Source: Trypanosoma brucei gambiense DAL972
Lineage: Eukaryota > Euglenozoa > Kinetoplastea > Trypanosomatida > Trypanosomatidae
NCBI RefSeq assembly: GCF_000210295.1
Contig: NC_026742.1
Location: 62,001-126,000 of the forward strand
Length of the DNA: 64,000 bases
Direction of reading: 5' to 3'
A program made the translations under genes and the position numbers. Positions 37,901 to 47,871 of this stretch are shown piece after piece (position 1 is the stretch's first letter; every line of letters begins with the position of its first letter). The notes under the pieces were generated by a model that had not been told where the DNA came from, made no database searches, and was given only the letters and a program-made list of their open reading frames with translations.

Positions 37901-40900
37901 GAGTACGCAGTGCTCTTCATGTCGGTGTACGACTGCTTTTCACATCCAAAAGAAACAAACCAGCTCATCCTATCTCCAGCGCCAACGAGTTTCGCCTCTG
38001 CCACACCAACATGCTTCTCCTCGGGTAACCACAAAGTCTCCTTCTGGCACTGTTCGCATAAGTACCGTGACTCAAACTGAATGAAAGAAATGTACTCACG
38101 CATTTTCCCGCACTGAGTGCAAAACGCTTGCTTGTTGTCGCCAACTGTTGATGCATCAGTAGAACCCAAACCCAGGCGCATGTTGCCACACGTCGTACAG
38201 ACTTTGTTGTGATTTGAATTAAAGGCGTAGCTGCACAACATGCATGTCCACGTGGCCCCTGGGCGTGCCGTGGTGCACATTGCGCAGCGTGTAGAGTCTG
38301 AAAGGTTAATGAACGTGCACACTGCGCACGTCCACTCTTCCTCCGCCCTGTTAACATTGTTTGGTCTTTCCATACACTTGTACACGCAACGCCCACGCAA
38401 ATGGTGACTTGAAACGTACTTCCCGCTAAAAGAAAAGGGCCCATGGGTATCAGCTCCTTCGCCTTCAACCTCATTTCCCGCGGTGACACGCAAAGTTACA
38501 CAGACGCCCTCCTCAACCAGGAGCCACTCACAGGCGAAGCCAACAAAGGGAGAGGGAAGACCGAGTCGCTGCATTACATGGTGAAGGGTTACACAAAGAC
38601 TGTACGGGGCGGCGTGGCCCTCGCCCGCACAGTGGCCCCATTCCTCATCACAGACCGGACAGCGGAGGTATACGATTTTTTCCGCCTCACCGGCATGCTC
38701 GTCTGCACGGGCATTGCCATCATCCGATCCACCCTCGCCACACTCGCTATATACATTATCATCAATATCTTTCTTGTTGGAAATAGTCATACAGAGCTTG
38801 TCGTTGTCCGGTAACAACATCAACTCGTTCCACGCCTCCAACAAAATCTGCGACCCGTTAGGATGAACAGTATCCGGCATGGCCAGTATGCGAATGAATT
38901 GGCTTAACAACAGCCGCTGCGTCTCTTTGTCCCACAGTGTAACCTCCCCCATGTCTAACTCTGACAGAAGTCGAAGTGCGCAAATAAACGTTTTCGTCGA
39001 GTGGATGTGAACGATCTCATTGTTGTGCTCATCTGTGGTAAAACTAATAGACCTTGATAAGACACCCATAATCTCATTCGCAAGTAACCCCAGGGGAAGA
39101 TCACCACTTACCACCGATTCATAATTTGGTTCTATTGCTACAGCAGGAACCGTGATGCTTCCACTACCACCTTCTCCTAAAACAATTTCGGCAAGAGAGC
39201 CCTTCTGTCTCACCAAGCGGACATCGAACGACCCTTTAATCTCGCCACGCGGCGGTCCAGTATAGGTAAACGACATTTCATCCCCGTCAGCACCCAAAAC
39301 TTGAAGAGCCACAATTTCGTCCTGTCTCAGCATTTGGGAAAGAAGCGGCACTAGAACAGAATCCCAGCAACTGAGCATCGCCCGCATAACAAGTCGGGCA
39401 CGGATGCCCGTTTCACAGGGCATGTACATCCACGAAGAAGTGGCGTCTTTATTATACATCTCCACAAACGGAAAGACAACCTTCACAGCAGATGGAATGT
39501 TTGTATAGAGAGTTCCCAATGGTAACTCATTGCGCCCAAAAGATATGCACCGTGCCTTTGTGTCAACTGTAACGGTAATTATATCACCTGAGCCAAAGAT
39601 AATGCCATCTTTCTTCAGCATCCAGTGCTTAGAGTGTCGAAATAATTCAACACGGGCAGATGGTGCCTCGATATCCGCAAAGTAATCCGTTATCGCGTAA
39701 ACATGTTTCATGTCTTGCCGCGTTCCAGGATGTTGCTCAAGTTCTGTGCTTGTGGGGAGCGAATCATGGCAAGCAACGCCAACGTAGTAAAGGCGACCAA
39801 GAGAATCAAACTCAAAACCTCGTCTAACACGTACGGAAAACGACACAACATCGCCCAACGAACCGTCCAAAGGTATACCTTGTGATGCGAAGGAGGTGGT
39901 GTTCTGCACACCCCGGGAACTGCACTCCTCCGCTGTCAGTGATTTAACATGTCGACCGCCTGAAACAACGCGGAGGTCAGTTGCCGCGCTCGTTGTTGTG
40001 AAAAATGGTTTGTATACAGGGGCAGTAACCTGTCGAGAGAGTTGGCAGCAGCAATCCCACAAGGGTATTGGATTGTACGTGGTGATGTCGAAGTTGCGGC
40101 CCGGTTCCTGCAGCACGACGTGTATTGTTGTCAGTGCTGCACATCGTGCGCGCTCACCAGCCTCCTCACAGCAGACCACCTTTGTTAACGTAGTGAGTAT
40201 GTCCGCTGGGTGGGAAGAACAGTAAATTGCGGTACGCATAATGGTGATGTAGTCCATGAGAAAGCGGTGGTACACAAAAGAGGCAGCGCTCCGTTTCACT
40301 CGTTCAGTAGCATCATTAACATCATCAAGGAGTGAGAGATGCTTGATAGAATCAATAAGGCTTTCCACATTTTGACGCAGCCTGCAACAGCAACCGTCAA
40401 TGAACCCCCTCCATGCCTCCTCGGAGTGGATGTGCCTTCTGCCAGAAGCGGTCCGATTCTTCACTTGCAACGAAGAGGAGGTGGGAGGGCTACTAACTCC
40501 ACTTACCGACCGGTGAGCCTGAGCAAATCGCCGAGTACAGAGAGAAATCAAATAGGCGAAAACGAGAGTCGCGAACATAGAAATAAAGTGGCGGGTGGGT
40601 AGGCAATCACTACAAATTGATGCATCCCCTTTTCCTACCAAGCTAGCTGCGACAGTGGCATCAATCGACCCAAGAACACTCAGCTCATCTGACCTAAACG
40701 AAATCCGAACGGCTTTCCCTTCCAAAGATAGTGAATCCGTAACGCCCACAAGAAGGTACAGCGCACGTGGGGGCGCTGGGAAAGAGGCAAAGCAGACGCC
40801 GTTCACAAGCAAACAAACCGCGCGCGTGGAAGTTTTGGGCGAAAAAGGGAAGCAAAACGTAACCCTGTCACCACGGGAAAGGGGCGGCAGAGAAAACACA

Positions 40901-43900
40901 CGGTTTGCGTGACGAAGTTTTCCGCTGTGTGGTTCAAAATAAAACCCCAATGGATCGCCTTCAACAATGTTACTCGTCACACCTGGGTGCTGTCCTGATG
41001 CGAGGGCAACAATCAACTCCTTTGACGGCATCGCCGTCAGGTTAATATCTGCGGCGTAGAGCATTGAAGAGGCAGCATTTGACGACGAAACGAGCGGCGG
41101 CTGCCGTGGTGATGAAAGCACCGAGGAAGGAAGAGTAGACGATATTGAAACGGTAGTTGACGACAAGGAGGAAAGCTGAATGCTGGGAAAATACAACGGG
41201 GTGGAAGTGCTGCAAGCAGGTTCCCGGCCAGAAGGAACCCACACGGCCAAACCACGCTCGCTGGCGCCGACCATGGTGAGCCCAACGAAGGTACCACCGT
41301 CATTCCCACCGTCACATTGCACCCTATCCCCTGTTTGTCCGCCATGTCTATGGGCATCGCAATCCCCTATAAGGGCCCGCACGGACTCAATCACACTGTT
41401 CTCCTCCACTTCGTCCACCTTAAACGACGCAGTGCGCGCAAAATCGGTGAAACTGGGGAGGAGTCCCTCTACCTGACTAATAATTTTGTGCCAGATAAAG
41501 TCCAAATCCCTCTCATCCAACGGCGTTGCAAGTAGCGAAAGACTAATGAGCGCGAACGGACCAAATTTATCCGTATCCCACAGGAACCGATGGGGCCCAA
41601 GTCTTCGCTGTTCTCCCTCAGGCATTGACATTACGTGCTGAAGCGCGGCAAATACGGCAGTGAACAACCGGTGTACCAAAACACGAATCTGTTCAGTCAA
41701 AACCTCTCCACAACCACTGAACCGCATCAGGTAGTGGTCACTTTCGTACATCATGAGGTCGCGAAGGAGGCTCACTACGCGGAACATATCCTGCGGAACG
41801 AAGCTTTCCTCCGCGCGCAGCAAAAGCAGCAAGGCACGTATGCACGTTCTCGCTCGCTCAGATTGTGTTGACAGATAATCACGCAGCTGAGCAACAGTAG
41901 CGGTGGATGAAAGAAGAGCAACGGTTCCTTCCACAATCTGCGTTGTTGACAGCTTGCAGGATGATGCATGCTCGGAAGCAAACGCAGCCACGTCGGTGGC
42001 ATCGGGATTCCCCCCAATCACACTGCTCGCAAGGCTAACGCGCTTCACAACATCCTGCCAAACCCATGACCCCCATGTTACTTGATCCGGCTCCCGCTCA
42101 GCAATGATGCTTCCAATCATACATAGCGCGGCACGAACGCCCCGCACATCACTCTGACGGCAAGAAACTCGCCTTCGCAGAGCGCCGTCATCCATTTTTG
42201 CTATTTCCTTCAGCAGCGGTGGCAATTCCCTTGTCTCCATCCGAGGTTGCAGACCATTTGAGAACAGCATGATCGATTCCTCCCTCAGGTTTGTTGCGAC
42301 GGGTGGACACTTTATTTGCTGCAGGAGATGGGTGGCGATTTCTAACTGGGCAGAACTTAAGGCGGCTCGAAACTCCTCTGCCCACCGACCATTCACTTCC
42401 ACACACATCTCCAGCCGCACCTCCGCCTCCAACATAGGAACTCGAGCGCCTTCGTAACCCCTGCGGTATCTCAAGACACAACTGCAACCACCAATAAGTT
42501 CATGGGTCGCCTCCTCAACCGGCTCAAACCAAACTACGTTGGTTGATCGACCCGTCTCACCGGCATCATCGCCGGTGCTCCCACCCCCAAGGGATGCATG
42601 CGGAATTAGTGCAATCTGCACATCATCACAATTTAACGCTTTCCGGACATGTACAGTGACCTTCCGCGCCAGGGGAGCCACCAGAAACACTTCCGTTGTC
42701 TTCGCTAGCTCACTAGCAGGTGGGTTAAGTTCTAACGATCCGGCTTGTACCTTCGGCAGTTCAGTTTCAGCTGCACTAGTCCTTATTGTCGAGGGCTCAT
42801 CTAGTCCCACCGGTAAGCGTCCCTCACCCAGTTGTGTATTTGAGGGAGACACCGAAGTCGACTCGTTACGAGGTCCCACCTCAAGAGAGAGTACATACTT
42901 GGTCACGAAAGTCGCGGTTGACAACGAGCCGCGGTTGGAACCACAGGGACGGGGTGGTCCCCGAACTCTTTCCAATATATGCGCCACAGCCGCCGTGTCA
43001 GCCTCATCCAGCTTTGTGAAGCGCGTGATGTGAAGGATTGGCAGCACTACGTTGAAACCAAATATATCATTCTCCCCAGGAGTTTTGGATGACTCATTCC
43101 ACCGGTCGAGCACCTCGCGTAGAATGCCAAGAAAAGCCACGGCGCTCCTTTTGTGGTGCAGCGCCTGCCCAGACAGGGATGCAGCTGTTGATACGAGCTG
43201 TTTTTGGCCATCGTTCTGCGGGGACGCCACCACATCAACCATCTCCCTAATCCTCCCCTGCAGCCAACGCTCGTCTTGTCTCCCCTTAAGGTATGGAACC
43301 ACCCAACTTAACGGGGCAAATCCTCGTCTTTCAGGGCTTACCATGGCTTCGCCAAGAGGAACATCTTCACAGATAAAGGTCGATTCCGACAATCGACGTT
43401 GTGTCTTCTGGTTCATTGCTTCCCCACTGCCAGGCGCCCGACGCTCATTACATACGGACGAACTTTGCACCTCTAACTGACTGGATGGTAGCGTCGGATT
43501 TTCGAGGCATTGCTCTTGTGGAACCACGGCAGCTCTTTCACGTATAGATTGCAGCGCCTTTTGAAAGAGGGACGCACGCAACCAGTGACATGTCACCTGG
43601 TCCCAGCAAAACTCTGGGCGGACTGTTCTAACTATTTCAGCCACAGTATCATATATGACGCGGGCAAGCTGCATATCATCATTGTCGGACTGCGACACGC
43701 ACGGCACCTTGAGCGGCCTAGCGCGCAAAGAGGCATCAAGGCCGAACTGAAGAAGCGGCCAAGCCAATTGGCAAAGGCGGTCAAGTGGAATGCTCATCAT
43801 GTCCGCAATGGGGAAATCGATCACCTCCCCCGACGTAAGGCGGTGGCAAACGAAGCGACCCTGTGTCTGCTCTGGGAGTTCACCGGTTTGTTGCGCCGTA

Positions 43901-43905
43901 ATCAT
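34972..43905 (-). CDS. Giant HECT-type E3 ubiquitin ligase with SPRY and RanBP2 zinc fingers, 2977 aa
   Basis: Transfers ubiquitin through a thioester cysteine. The C-terminal HECT domain (from about residue 2610) contains RDAVMFTTRL, LFLQFFTWFGKLIGN and the catalytic region PTAHTCSPISLLLQPYSS with C2944, 33 residues from the end. SPRY-like segments are seen at about residues 910-1040, 1300-1430 and 2270-2400; the last (YYYEVVLP, GWGT, GFNCQD, SVNGE) is clearest. Two RanBP2-type zinc fingers (WTCAVCTFIN-x5-CAMC and WTCMLC-x10-CTTC) lie at about 1855-1910, next to further Cys-x2-Cys pairs. RanBP2 fingers often bind ubiquitin. The N-terminal half is helical. The start is the first ATG; the T11-G8 tract just upstream gives a false extension through TTG. 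Substrate unknown. Confidence 0.92.
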   Translation of the reverse strand: MITAQQTGELPEQTQGRFVCHRLTSGEVIDFPIADMMSIPLDRLCQLAWPLLQFGLDASLRARPLKVPCVSQSDNDDMQLARVIYDTVAEIVRTVRPEFCWDQVTCHWLRASLFQKALQSIRERAAVVPQEQCLENPTLPSSQLEVQSSSVCNERRAPGSGEAMNQKTQRRLSESTFICEDVPLGEAMVSPERRGFAPLSWVVPYLKGRQDERWLQGRIREMVDVVASPQNDGQKQLVSTAASLSGQALHHKRSAVAFLGILREVLDRWNESSKTPGENDIFGFNVVLPILHITRFTKLDEADTAAVAHILERVRGPPRPCGSNRGSLSTATFVTKYVLSLEVGPRNESTSVSPSNTQLGEGRLPVGLDEPSTIRTSAAETELPKVQAGSLELNPPASELAKTTEVFLVAPLARKVTVHVRKALNCDDVQIALIPHASLGGGSTGDDAGETGRSTNVVWFEPVEEATHELIGGCSCVLRYRRGYEGARVPMLEAEVRLEMCVEVNGRWAEEFRAALSSAQLEIATHLLQQIKCPPVATNLREESIMLFSNGLQPRMETRELPPLLKEIAKMDDGALRRRVSCRQSDVRGVRAALCMIGSIIAEREPDQVTWGSWVWQDVVKRVSLASSVIGGNPDATDVAAFASEHASSCKLSTTQIVEGTVALLSSTATVAQLRDYLSTQSERARTCIRALLLLLRAEESFVPQDMFRVVSLLRDLMMYESDHYLMRFSGCGEVLTEQIRVLVHRLFTAVFAALQHVMSMPEGEQRRLGPHRFLWDTDKFGPFALISLSLLATPLDERDLDFIWHKIISQVEGLLPSFTDFARTASFKVDEVEENSVIESVRALIGDCDAHRHGGQTGDRVQCDGGNDGGTFVGLTMVGASERGLAVWVPSGREPACSTSTPLYFPSIQLSSLSSTTVSISSTLPSSVLSSPRQPPLVSSSNAASSMLYAADINLTAMPSKELIVALASGQHPGVTSNIVEGDPLGFYFEPHSGKLRHANRVFSLPPLSRGDRVTFCFPFSPKTSTRAVCLLVNGVCFASFPAPPRALYLLVGVTDSLSLEGKAVRISFRSDELSVLGSIDATVAASLVGKGDASICSDCLPTRHFISMFATLVFAYLISLCTRRFAQAHRSVSGVSSPPTSSSLQVKNRTASGRRHIHSEEAWRGFIDGCCCRLRQNVESLIDSIKHLSLLDDVNDATERVKRSAASFVYHRFLMDYITIMRTAIYCSSHPADILTTLTKVVCCEEAGERARCAALTTIHVVLQEPGRNFDITTYNPIPLWDCCCQLSRQVTAPVYKPFFTTTSAATDLRVVSGGRHVKSLTAEECSSRGVQNTTSFASQGIPLDGSLGDVVSFSVRVRRGFEFDSLGRLYYVGVACHDSLPTSTELEQHPGTRQDMKHVYAITDYFADIEAPSARVELFRHSKHWMLKKDGIIFGSGDIITVTVDTKARCISFGRNELPLGTLYTNIPSAVKVVFPFVEMYNKDATSSWMYMPCETGIRARLVMRAMLSCWDSVLVPLLSQMLRQDEIVALQVLGADGDEMSFTYTGPPRGEIKGSFDVRLVRQKGSLAEIVLGEGGSGSITVPAVAIEPNYESVVSGDLPLGLLANEIMGVLSRSISFTTDEHNNEIVHIHSTKTFICALRLLSELDMGEVTLWDKETQRLLLSQFIRILAMPDTVHPNGSQILLEAWNELMLLPDNDKLCMTISNKKDIDDNVYSECGEGGSDDGNARADEHAGEAEKIVYLRCPVCDEEWGHCAGEGHAAPYSLCVTLHHVMQRLGLPSPFVGFACEWLLVEEGVCVTLRVTAGNEVEGEGADTHGPFSFSGKYVSSHHLRGRCVYKCMERPNNVNRAEEEWTCAVCTFINLSDSTRCAMCTTARPGATWTCMLCSYAFNSNHNKVCTTCGNMRLGLGSTDASTVGDNKQAFCTQCGKMREYISFIQFESRYLCEQCQKETLWLPEEKHVGVAEAKLVGAGDRMSWFVSFGCEKQSYTDMKSTAYSFRKMLDAVLAVSPQAGDLTRYVPPLMHSSDDDGEAESGCLSLKVNPIQEQKQDGRGYRAVIPAIIYFCSRIVCSWGPNLAPKGLAKFSVLCRLRVLEDTWLTQLRKVTTDAAQSIFTSCLQILLSGKRSEQMVWSLSSIARVLMNCNTPFQKQRHYLLYALSLNAVRGGGDRTFREVCYAALNLLLEEASGQKLNVQCLREVITMVPVVANQRQLMVHASLRGVNASISADVTLTSWLIEVGERMERSQRLPALFDEPSPDTFPYVVELPDTRMGSGGELIVGQVRGSVGVLGNKGGRYYYEVVLPPNFDERGKTIVMGWGTIQHEVVSSGQHVGSDIHSWGFNCQDRLRIMTGEQALVTPRPIVGGDIIGTLLDLDTMMMCWSVNGEELTWIAVSTQGKGEAIYPYVSAAMDPHGVLVRLSYTQFKPEGYKDFSPGCGEEGGRLESSVKPQCFDFYVQLCDLVNDVVNCGFTVDSLAETDTWMEGGREALRNYPLLSSEVGGGSLYKLKPYLQHLRSINSLAVSVAKSHNIFRNSQFLMRNYEKVRRLLFFAARWAIVERQIDRRLLRNNVKRHRHVLIDLKEAKGVLEHGETLDFITLFDKSVTGQLFHQTHDADIYRDAVMFTTRLSGEVADDAGGVTRSVVSMMCDELQYREDEGGRRMEPLLPFFKLSSHSTMVTLVPNIDFYRSNPNHRQLFLQFFTWFGKLIGNITLSGYVMLSITLPRLVWMFLTFDEATVKDYYADIDDSVRGALEDDDFLLNDEFYYSIPVIEWGLVCAASDTVGALRSKRSLAPAFPKGCFSEGAVVTSQGLCKSIEVERRRTEVGRALVHQYDELLSAMRLGVTSVVPSHSLQLIRWDDLQQRVCGSPCATAEDVMSSLDVSLLTKAVCDMLVEVVRGMSNRQRAMFLLFCSGQRRVPLPEKVQVSCGDDPAAVPTAHTCSPISLLLQPYSSAATMREKLEVSLHHMYEFGFV

Positions 43906-43925
43906 TTCAGAAAGCAAACAATGCA

Positions 43926-43962
43926 CTGAAGGAACAATAACCCCCCCCAAAAAAAAAAACAA
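43926..43962 (-). promoter_or_regulatory. Predicted spliced-leader acceptor of the HECT gene
   Basis: The minus strand has T11, G8, then TTATTGTTCCTTCAG with the AG at 43926, about 20 bases from the chosen ATG. The G8 run inside the tract is unusual. Confidence 0.5.
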
Positions 43963-44395
43963 GATGACGAATCAACAGGGTCGGCACGAAGCGAAATGAA
44001 ATGTCGATCCCTAAGTAAAAAAAAAAACTTACTTCTACCAGTTTGTTTTCGTTGACGACCACCACTGCCCCCTTAGTTACACTACTAACCGATGCTGGTA
44101 TACGTGTAATATATATATATATTTAGGGGCGTACACTTCCCCTTCCACCTACTCACTACCAGATACGACAACCTCCCGTAGTCTTGTCGAACACAAAATA
44201 CAGGCAAACACTACTCACTCGCACCTTTAAAAAATGCACCGCGAATACCAGTGTGTTCAGCCCCTAGATCTTCGAAACGAATAACACAGAGCATAGTTAG
44301 AGAATAGCAATAATAAAAAAAGCGTGGCGAGCGGCAAAGCAATATAAGAAGGCAGTTGGTAACGACGAGGAGGCGGTTTCCCCCGCCACAACCAC

Positions 44396-44437
44396 ATATA
44401 TATATATATATATTTATTTATTTATTTATATATTATA
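44396..44437. repeat. (TA)n and TTTA repeat block
   Basis: A TA run of about ten units continues into TTTA tetramers. Noncoding. Confidence 0.8.
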
Positions 44438-45987
44438 CGTTCGTACCCTTCCCGCTTTGCAACATTGCGAAGGACCGGGTTGTCCCACCTTTTGAGGTAG
44501 TGAGACTGCCGCACTCGCTCCAAACAAGCTAAATTCGAGATTCTGTGTAGTGGTGTGGAAAAAAAAAAGGGTTCGGAATCATACAAATAAACACAATAAT
44601 CACCTTATATCTCAAATGATGGGACAGATGAAGTGGAACCGGTGCGGTTTAGGTGAAGAGCCTGCACCACCGCTCCCTAACAAAATGCGTATACAACTCC
44701 TCTAACCAAACAAATAACTGTGGTGAGTCGAGAAACCATTACGCAACAAGCAAAAGTGTAAGCATACGTCCATGCTTACATTCATTCATTCAGTGGGATC
44801 CCGCGAATCCCTACGCTCATTTCGCACCCAACGGCAGTATTCACAAGGTCTCGAAAACCGGTTAGAGGTTCCAACAATATTCCGCGCACACCAAATACGC
44901 ACTTAGATTGCCATGAGCAACCCCAACGAAATGATTTGTCCCTTCCCTCTTTTTTTAAAAAAAAAAGATACAACTTCGGGCACAGCAACGTATTACACAC
45001 AAGGAAATGGCACCATCCACGGTGCAATCGGGAAGCATACCCAACAGGAACATTATGCGGTAACTAAACCACACACGTTGGCATTGCCCCGAGGTGCCCT
45101 CCATGACACGTCACAAATTCATGATGCACCACCTTCTCATATTTTTGTTTATTTATTTATTTTTTGGTGCGGCTGGCAGCTCGAGTGACAATCCACGTTG
45201 TTAAATGCCGGCAAGTTGTACCCCTTCCGATTTCGCCTTCGGGTAAAACAAATAAACAAAAAACCTTGCCCTGCGTAAGTTATCTCCCGTCCCCACATAC
45301 AGATGCACGCACACATACAGGAAAAAAAAAAAAAGCACGGTGCCGCCGCATCCCAGGTCCAAAAGGTAATTACCAACAGAGGGGTTGGAAGTCATATAAT
45401 GAGCAAGTGGCAGCCGCACAACCCAGGAGGAGTACAACAAATTCTACACCATAAGCAAAATATTCCATATGAATAGGGGCGGTGCTTGCCAGCACATTGT
45501 GGGTAATTAAATATAAAATGGCCCACATCAGCGATTTTGGTACGGAATGGATGTCTTATGCGGAACCCTCTACTCGCACTTCCTTGGTAAACCTTTTTTT
45601 TTTTTACAAACATGCAAGTACAGTGGTGGTTTTAATTATTTTTTTTCTACTGCGACAAAAAACTGCCTTGTTTATGTCAATCACATCCGCAAATAAATTC
45701 TTTTTTTTTTTCGGTGCCGTAATGATCTAAACTGTACGAAATACGGCTGAAAAGAGACTTTGAGGGGCTGTTTCGCCCACGCTGGGCACCGATCGAAGCA
45801 CTAAAAAAAAAAAACGTTGATGCAGAGAGGATTCCAGTAGACCACAAACACGGTTCTCTGAAAGGGACCCGCTAAACACAAAGAGTGATTAAAGGAGTTT
45901 GGCAATCCCACAGAAAGCACGTTAGGATAGTATCTGAAAGTGGGAAAACGCCAAATGGCACAAAGACCAAAACGGCCGGGCCGGTGC

Positions 45988-47871
45988 TTATGATATTCCT
46001 TCACCAAGAACAGTAAGCTGGCGCAGTGCTTCATTCCCCGTCAGCATTGCGGTACAGCCATAACTAACCGCCTTTCGTGGATGTGCGGCTTCCCACTGCT
46101 TGAGATCGTCGTACTCGGCCACGCAACCACCGCCAATGGTGAAAACAATAGCCTGTGAAAAATGTGCTTCATTGAGGTCAACTTGTTTCCTGCTGCGTGG
46201 ATCGTACCCTACTACTGTTGCTAAAAGTTCCGCCCGCAAACTGCTACTGCCTGCTGCGCGGGAACCACCAACGCCCACACCGGATGAGGTTGAGGAATCC
46301 TGCAAAAGAGAGTCCACAAGTTTCGTTAGTGGCAACTGGGACTTTGAGTTCGCGCCAAGTGAATTAACAATATTCTTAGCCAGTGTTTGCGCCAAACCCC
46401 ACGCAAAACCATGGGCACCGTCTGCTTCACCACCAGTGGGATTGGCGGTTCCAAGTGACCACTGACGTAAATGTTTGAGGTATGAAAGTGCCGAAAACGG
46501 CATGCCCTCGAAAGCTGGGGCACACTGTTCCAGAACTGTTTCGTGCTCTCCTTGCGTGCCAAGAAGGTACGCAATCAGATAAAGTCGCTGACGATCCTCA
46601 GCGGTCCCACAACCAGTTAGCAATAGGTTTTCAAACTGCTCGTGGTCGAGCCCCTCCTGTTGAATAATGCCCAGTTCTACCCCATGGAAGCGATCAAGGT
46701 GGGTTTGACGAATGCGATGAAGAAGACTGTACGCCATTTTTGTGTGTGCATCCAACATTCGCTTCTTCTCCCCAAGTTTTGGAGCATTGGCAAGAAGTTT
46801 CGACATGGAGTCCGTGCCCACATCACCATCCACATCACATGTGCTTTCCGAAAGGTTAGCATGCTCTTCGCGGTACCGTTTCAGCGCCGCCTCAATATTA
46901 CCACCCACTGCGCTAAAGTCAAGAAGAGCGTTATTGCGGTAGAAATCATCTCGATCGGGGTTTATTTCGAAAAACGTCTCAACTCCGTCATCCCCCAGCA
47001 CAGTGACTTTATTTAGGTGCATGTCTCCCAGTTCCGCGAGTAGTCCCCGATACGAGAATGGGTGATGGAGAACCGTAGCAAGGTCACTGGAGCGGTCGAC
47101 AATAAGAAGTAGTGGACGTCCAAGCACATTGGCAGATGCAGGTGTTAGGGTTCGCTCGTTCAGAGAGTCATTAAGAGACACAGACAAACGCCGAGCGACC
47201 TCCTCCGCCGGCCCCGTCCTGCTGTGTGCAATAACTGGAAGCACTTGCTGGGACAAGAGGACATGCAAGATGCCCATAACTATTTCATTTAAGTGAGCTT
47301 CCACATCTTCATCCTTGGCGTGGCGGCTGTTTAGTATAACGAAGGAATCCTTCTGCATCAAGGTAAACAGGTCATCCTCCAGTGCCACGTAGTTCAGCGT
47401 GCGATCGAAAACTCTAATATGTTCAATGTTCTGGAGTTGACCACGAGTTAGCCTCTCAGCCAGATGCTCCATGCTTCTTCGAGAAATCTGCGAAGTGAAA
47501 TTTATGTACACCCACTCATAAAATTCCTTCACCGCATCACTAGCTATTATGTTTATGTTTTCGTCAGTCGGTGCACAGAAGTAGATGGCCGGAGCACCAG
47601 GCACTGGATCCCGTTTAGATTTGATGTGCATATACAACGTAATGCCAAGTTCCCGAAGGTCCCCAACCCTCAGCAGCGGGGCAATAATGTCGCGTCCGAT
47701 GTCATCGTAAATGAGGAGACGCCATGGGGCAACCCCCGCTGGCCCGTAAGTTGCAGTCATCGGTTGAGGCGCTGGAACACCGCCCTGCCCAAGCGGTTGA
47801 GCAGATGAAATCATTGCTTGTATGACATCTCTCTGTCGCTGACGCAGTGAAATCTTCCGCTGCGGTGGCAT
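45988..47871 (-). CDS. SLY1: Sly1-type Sec1/Munc18 (SM) vesicle-fusion protein
   Basis: SM proteins bind syntaxins and guide SNARE assembly; Sly1 acts between ER and Golgi. The 627-residue length is typical. Near the N-terminus are RQRDVIQAMI, WRLLIYDDIGRDIIAPLL and LRELGITLYM, followed by PAIYFCAPTDENI, ISRRSMEHLA and LNYVALEDDLF. These match human SCFD1 in order and spacing better than VPS45, VPS33 or Sec1. RPLLLIVDRSSDLATVLHHPFSYRGLL is a general SM signature. The C-terminal third is helical and ends in a strand pattern (AIVFTIGGGCVAEYDDL) seen in SM domain 3. The start is the first ATG; a TTG upstream is only the splice region. Two AG sites lie 5 and about 24 bases before it. Confidence 0.92.
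   Translation of the reverse strand: MPPQRKISLRQRQRDVIQAMISSAQPLGQGGVPAPQPMTATYGPAGVAPWRLLIYDDIGRDIIAPLLRVGDLRELGITLYMHIKSKRDPVPGAPAIYFCAPTDENINIIASDAVKEFYEWVYINFTSQISRRSMEHLAERLTRGQLQNIEHIRVFDRTLNYVALEDDLFTLMQKDSFVILNSRHAKDEDVEAHLNEIVMGILHVLLSQQVLPVIAHSRTGPAEEVARRLSVSLNDSLNERTLTPASANVLGRPLLLIVDRSSDLATVLHHPFSYRGLLAELGDMHLNKVTVLGDDGVETFFEINPDRDDFYRNNALLDFSAVGGNIEAALKRYREEHANLSESTCDVDGDVGTDSMSKLLANAPKLGEKKRMLDAHTKMAYSLLHRIRQTHLDRFHGVELGIIQQEGLDHEQFENLLLTGCGTAEDRQRLYLIAYLLGTQGEHETVLEQCAPAFEGMPFSALSYLKHLRQWSLGTANPTGGEADGAHGFAWGLAQTLAKNIVNSLGANSKSQLPLTKLVDSLLQDSSTSSGVGVGGSRAAGSSSLRAELLATVVGYDPRSRKQVDLNEAHFSQAIVFTIGGGCVAEYDDLKQWEAAHPRKAVSYGCTAMLTGNEALRQLTVLGEGIS

Larger units (their letters stand above)
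43906..45987. other. Intergenic region, 2.1 kb, between Sly1 and the HECT gene
   Basis: The largest gene-free interval in the array. It holds a TA/TTTA repeat block (about 44396-44437), several A or T homopolymers (about 44560, 44948, 45320, 45595, 45702 and 45803) and no frame longer than about 100 codons with a recognisable product. Much of it is presumably the Sly1 3' UTR. No tRNA or other RNA was recognised by eye. Confidence 0.55.

Noticed and set aside
43906..43962. N-terminal extension of the HECT protein beginning in the T11-G8 tract
   Set aside because: It starts at a TTG and translates the splice-signal region. The first ATG is at 43905, just after a CAG acceptor. The same reasoning removed TTG- or GTG-led extensions of the 365-aa, RRM-like, MCM10, FN3, Sly1, 242-aa, RPL35, 215-aa, 1124-aa and hydrolase-like genes.
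44000..45980. Possible RNA gene or further protein gene in the 2.1-kb gap
   Set aside because: No tRNA-like A and B boxes or conserved protein frame could be seen by eye; a covariance-model scan would be needed to be sure.
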